NCBI GenBank assembly: GCA_945869245.1 | Contig: CAMBOY010000114.1 | Location: 1-8,930, forward strand | Length of the DNA stretch: 8,930 nucleotides | Source of the DNA: Hydrogenophaga intermedia | GTDB taxonomy: Bacteria; Pseudomonadota; Gammaproteobacteria; Burkholderiales; Burkholderiaceae_C | Direction: 5' to 3' | Shown here: positions 6,801 through 8,930 of the stretch, in pieces | Position numbering within the stretch: position 1 is the stretch's first letter | Layout of the letters: each line of letters opens with the position of its first letter | The notes under the pieces: model-generated | The model's database searches: none | Told to the model about the DNA's origin: nothing | What the model saw: the letters and a program-made list of their open reading frames with translations, nothing else | Translations under genes and position numbers: made by a program

Positions 6801-7895
6801 ATGCCCTTCGCCCCCCTGCAGAACGACACCTTTTTGCGCGCCTGCCTGCGCCAGTCCACCGACCACACCCCCATGTGGCTGATGCGCCAGGCCGGTCGTT
6901 ACCTGCCGGAATACTGCGCCACACGCGCCAAGGCCGGTTCGTTCATGGGCCTGGCCACCAATGTGGACTACGCCACCGAGGTGACGCTGCAGCCGCTGGA
7001 GCGCTACGCGCTGGACGCGTCCATTTTGTTTTCCGACATCCTGACCGTGCCCGACGCCATGGGCCTGGGCCTGAGCTTTCAATTGGGGGAAGGCCCCAAA
7101 TTTGCCAAAACCGTGCGCACCGAAGCCGATGTGGCAAGCCTGGCTGTGCCCGACATGAACAAACTGCGTTATGTGTTCGACGCGGTCACCAGCATCCGCA
7201 AGGCCTTGAACGGCCGGGTGCCGCTGATTGGCTTTTCGGGCAGCCCATGGACGCTGGCCTGCTACATGGTCGAAGGCGGCGGCAGCGACGACTACCGCGC
7301 GGTCAAGAGCCTGATGTACAGCCGCCCCGACCTGATGCACCGCATCTTGGCCATCAACGCCGACGCGGTGGCCGCTTACCTGAACGCCCAAATCGACGCC
7401 GGCGCTCAGGCGGTGATGGTGTTCGACAGCTGGGGCGGCGTGCTGGCCGACGGCAAGTTCCAAGAGTTTTCGCTAGCCTACACCAAGCGGGTGCTGGCGC
7501 AGTTGAAGCGCACCGACGCCAGCGGCGCGGTGATTCCGCGCCTGGTGTTCACCAAAGGCGGCGGCCTGTGGCTGGCCGACATGAAGGGCCTGGACTGCGA
7601 GGTGCTCGGTCTGGACTGGACGGTCAACCTGGGCGCGGCGCGCGCGGCGGTGGGCGATGTGAAAGCGCTGCAGGGCAACATCGACCCCAACGTGTTGTTT
7701 GCGCCACCCGAGGCGATCGACCGCGAAGTGGCCGCCGTGCTCGAGAGCTTTGGCACACCGCACCAAGGCCCGGGCACCGGCCCCACCCACATCTTCAACC
7801 TGGGCCACGGCATCAGCCAGTACACCCCGCCCGAACATGTGTCGGCGCTGGTGGACGCGGTGCACCGGCACTCGCGCCGGCTGCGCCAGGCCTGA
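6801..7895 (+). CDS. hemE: Uroporphyrinogen decarboxylase
   Basis: A 364-aa cytoplasmic enzyme of haem biosynthesis. It removes four carboxyl groups from the acetate side chains of uroporphyrinogen III to give coproporphyrinogen III, without a cofactor. Signatures are PMWLMRQAGRYLPEY (24-38, with substrate-binding Arg29 and Arg33), ILFSDILTVPDAMG (75-88, with the conserved Asp79), GFSGSPWTLACYMVEGGGS (144-162, with Tyr155 of the active site), VFDSWGG (207-213, Ser210) and FNLGHGI (332-338, His336). Length and end-to-end conservation fit a complete functional gene. The start at 6801 matches the family N-terminus, although no clear Shine-Dalgarno precedes it. It is codirectional with the upstream reductase-rhodanese pair but has its own candidate -10. 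priA follows after a 335-bp non-coding stretch. Confidence 0.97.
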   Translation: MPFAPLQNDTFLRACLRQSTDHTPMWLMRQAGRYLPEYCATRAKAGSFMGLATNVDYATEVTLQPLERYALDASILFSDILTVPDAMGLGLSFQLGEGPKFAKTVRTEADVASLAVPDMNKLRYVFDAVTSIRKALNGRVPLIGFSGSPWTLACYMVEGGGSDDYRAVKSLMYSRPDLMHRILAINADAVAAYLNAQIDAGAQAVMVFDSWGGVLADGKFQEFSLAYTKRVLAQLKRTDASGAVIPRLVFTKGGGLWLADMKGLDCEVLGLDWTVNLGAARAAVGDVKALQGNIDPNVLFAPPEAIDREVAAVLESFGTPHQGPGTGPTHIFNLGHGISQYTPPEHVSALVDAVHRHSRRLRQA

Positions 7896-7973
7896 GCGTG
7901 CCAGGGGCCGGCGCTGGCGCGTGCCGCGCGCATAGCACAAAAATCGGCCCAAAAAACGCTTGACAGCTGCGAG

Positions 7974-7982
7974 TTATGCACA
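7974..7982 (+). promoter_or_regulatory. DnaA-box-like 9-mer (TTATGCACA)
   Basis: One mismatch from the consensus TTATCCACA, and within the relaxed pattern TTWTNCACA. A single such 9-mer can occur by chance; its value comes from the perfect box 187 bp downstream in the same orientation. Confidence 0.4.
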
Positions 7983-8002
7983 CTTTGGGTGCTCGGCCAG
8001 GG

Positions 8003-8033
8003 TTGACGTGTTTTCCCCCTCCGGGGTGATAAT
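8003..8033 (+). promoter_or_regulatory. Candidate sigma-70 promoter upstream of priA
   Basis: TTGACG (8003-8008, 5 of 6) and GATAAT (8028-8033, 5 of 6), separated by 19 bp, which is longer than the ideal 17. The spacer contains CCCCTCCGGGG (8016-8026), a small inverted repeat. Transcription would begin near 8040 and give a priA leader of about 190 nt. Confidence 0.45.
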
Positions 8034-8113
8034 CTAAAGTACTAAGAATTTTAAGACGTTGATTTTCATAGGTTTTTTTGTGTGCCAATTTTCTGTGCAG
8101 TCTAAGAAAAGCC

Positions 8114-8155
8114 TTGATAGACAATGGGTTTGGGGCTTGTACTGGGCTCTATCAA
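8114..8155. repeat. Inverted repeat / stem-loop with 8-bp perfect arms
   Basis: TTGATAGA (8114-8121) pairs perfectly with TCTATCAA (8148-8155) around a 26-nt loop. A competing pairing exists between AAGCC (8109-8113) and GGCTT (8134-8138). No U-run follows, so it is not a standard terminator. Confidence 0.6.
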
Positions 8156-8160
8156 CAAAG

Positions 8161-8169
8161 TTATCCACA
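8161..8169 (+). promoter_or_regulatory. DnaA box, perfect consensus (TTATCCACA)
   Basis: An exact match to the high-affinity DnaA-binding 9-mer, lying between two stem-loops, 70 bp upstream of the priA start codon and 32 bp from an IHF-type site. Confidence 0.6.
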
Positions 8170-8174
8170 GAAAC

Positions 8175-8193
8175 GTGGGACATCTTTTCCCAC
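8175..8193. repeat. Stem-loop with 6-bp perfect arms
   Basis: GTGGGA (8175-8180) pairs with TCCCAC (8188-8193) around the 7-nt loop CATCTTT. It begins 5 nt after the DnaA box. No T-tract follows. Confidence 0.5.
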
Positions 8194-8200
8194 CCTTACA

Positions 8201-8213
8201 AATCAAGCACTTG
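8201..8213 (+). promoter_or_regulatory. IHF-type binding site (AATCAAGCACTTG)
   Basis: Matches every fixed position of WATCARNNNNTTR. IHF bends DNA, and its sites accompany DnaA boxes at origins and also occur in promoters. The consensus is short, so a chance match is possible. Confidence 0.45.
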
Positions 8214-8230
8214 CACCACACACCAAGGCC

Positions 8231-8930
8231 ATGCATGAAGAATCGGGGCTAAGCCTCTCTGCCGCGAACGGCACTGGCGAACCGGCCGTGGTGTGGCTGT
8301 CGGTGGTGGTGCCGACCCCGGCGCACAGTGGGGTGGCTGCGGTTCTGAGCTACCGCCACACCGGGCCGCTGCCCGACGGGCAACTGGTGCGGGTGCCGCT
8401 GGGTCGGCGCGAGGTGCTGGGGCTGGTCTGGGGTGTGCTCGACAGCCCGCCGCCCGGTCTGGAGCCAGCGCAGGCGCGCGATGTGTCCAGTGTGCTCGAC
8501 GCCTTGCCCCCGCTGGGTGCGAGCTGGCGCCGGCTGGTGGCCTTTGCGGCCCGCTATTACCAGCGCAGCCTGGGCGAGGTGGCGCTGGGCGCCTTGCCCG
8601 CCGCTTTGCGCGACCTCAACGCCACCCAGCTGCAGCGCAGACTCCAACGCACGGCGCCGGCGGCCAGCGAGCGCGCAGCCCAAGCCGCGCCCGTGCCCAG
8701 CCCCGAGCAGGCGGCGGCTCTGGCCGCGCTGCACACCGCCAATACGCCAGTCCTGTTGTTCGGCAGCACGGGCAGCGGCAAGACCGAGGTGTATCTGCGC
8801 GCAGCGCAGGCCTTGCTGTGCGCCGACGACAGCGCACAGGTGCTGGTGTTGGTGCCCGAAATCAACTTGACGCCGCAACTGCAGGCGCGCCTGGTGGAAC
8901 GCCTGGGCCCCTGGCTCGGACCGGCCGGGC
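8231..8930 (+). CDS. priA: Primosomal protein N' (replication restart helicase PriA), 3' end outside window
   Basis: The reading frame is open from the ATG at 8231 to the window end, giving 233 codons of a protein usually about 650-750 aa. PriA is the 3'-to-5' DNA helicase that recognises stalled forks and reloads the replisome. Residues about 21-110 fit the N-terminal 3'-DNA-binding domain, with LVRVPLGRREVLGLVWGV (52-69) as its hallmark. A winged-helix/linker segment follows. The helicase core begins with Walker A in LFGSTGSGKTEVYLRA (176-191), followed by VLVLVPEINLTPQL (204-217), the family's highly recognisable motif. The first 20 residues are a variable extension. No good Shine-Dalgarno precedes the ATG (AAGG is only 2 nt away), so a start slightly downstream remains possible. 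Expression is probably driven from within the hemE-priA intergenic region. Confidence 0.93.
   Translation, partial: MHEESGLSLSAANGTGEPAVVWLSVVVPTPAHSGVAAVLSYRHTGPLPDGQLVRVPLGRREVLGLVWGVLDSPPPGLEPAQARDVSSVLDALPPLGASWRRLVAFAARYYQRSLGEVALGALPAALRDLNATQLQRRLQRTAPAASERAAQAAPVPSPEQAAALAALHTANTPVLLFGSTGSGKTEVYLRAAQALLCADDSAQVLVLVPEINLTPQLQARLVERLGPWLGPAG

Larger units (their letters stand above)
7896..8230. other. Non-coding hemE-priA intergenic region with DnaA/IHF-type sites
   Basis: This 335-bp stretch has no credible gene. Its left 60 bp are GC-rich and show no rho-independent terminator. From about 7960 it turns AT-rich for this genome and carries a TTGACA hexamer (7960-7965) with no good -10. 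Then come TTATGCACA (7974-7982), a promoter-like TTGACG/GATAAT pair (8003-8033), an AT-rich tract (about 8030-8120), two perfect stem-loops (8114-8155 and 8175-8193), TTATCCACA (8161-8169) and an IHF-type site (8201-8213). Possible roles are a long structured priA leader, a small RNA or an origin-like element. None is proven by the sequence. Confidence 0.6.

Noticed and set aside
7896..7960. Rho-independent terminator after hemE
   Set aside because: The GC-rich stretch can form several short pairings, but no stable stem followed by a T-run exists on the plus strand. The A-runs at 7938-7942 and 7951-7956 would only suit a minus-strand transcript, and no gene is there.
1..8930. tRNA, rRNA, CRISPR array or insertion-sequence ends
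   Set aside because: No tRNA-like cloverleaf, regularly spaced repeats, transposase motifs or paired terminal inverted repeats were seen on either strand.

Overview
The window looks like a chromosomal segment of a high-GC betaproteobacterium of the order Burkholderiales, most likely family Comamonadaceae. This rests on recall of protein families and of the hemE-priA neighbourhood, not on a database search. Most of the window is very GC-rich (44 of 60 bases, 73 %, hand-counted at 4621-4680). The lipoprotein gene at the left end is much lower (25 of 60, 42 %, at 1081-1140).

Layout. (1) 114-1679, minus strand: a lipoprotein with a 12-glycine tether, a beta-rich domain, two bacterial Ig-like domains and one FG-GAP-type calcium motif at an abrupt C-terminus. 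(2) 1847-2314, plus strand: a decayed toxin-antitoxin pair. The PIN toxin lacks its N-terminal half, and the overlapping ribbon-helix-helix antitoxin carries a frameshift. (3) 2439-3119, plus: a histidine-phosphatase-family protein. It converges with (4) 3133-3969, minus: a creatininase-family metal-dependent amidohydrolase. (5) 4115-6310, plus: a DsbD/ScsB-like membrane thiol-disulfide reductase, overlapping by ATGA with (6) 6307-6717: a lipoprotein rhodanese. (7) 6801-7895: hemE, uroporphyrinogen decarboxylase. (8) 7896-8230: a 335-bp non-coding region that is AT-rich for this genome. It has a promoter-like element, two DnaA-box matches, a full IHF-consensus match and two perfect stem-loops. 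(9) 8231 to the window end: the N-terminal 233 codons of priA.

How the genes relate. The DsbD-like protein and the rhodanese form a translationally coupled periplasmic thiol/sulfur-redox unit. hemE (haem synthesis) has its own candidate promoter. priA (replication restart) follows the structured non-coding region. Genes 2439-8930 look like ordinary core or semi-core genes. The left 2.3 kb looks accessory, with low GC, a truncated repeat protein and toxin-antitoxin remnants.

The strongest candidate for something not covered by standard annotation is the hemE-priA intergenic region. It could be an origin-like DnaA/IHF element, a long structured priA leader or a small RNA. The sequence alone does not decide between these.
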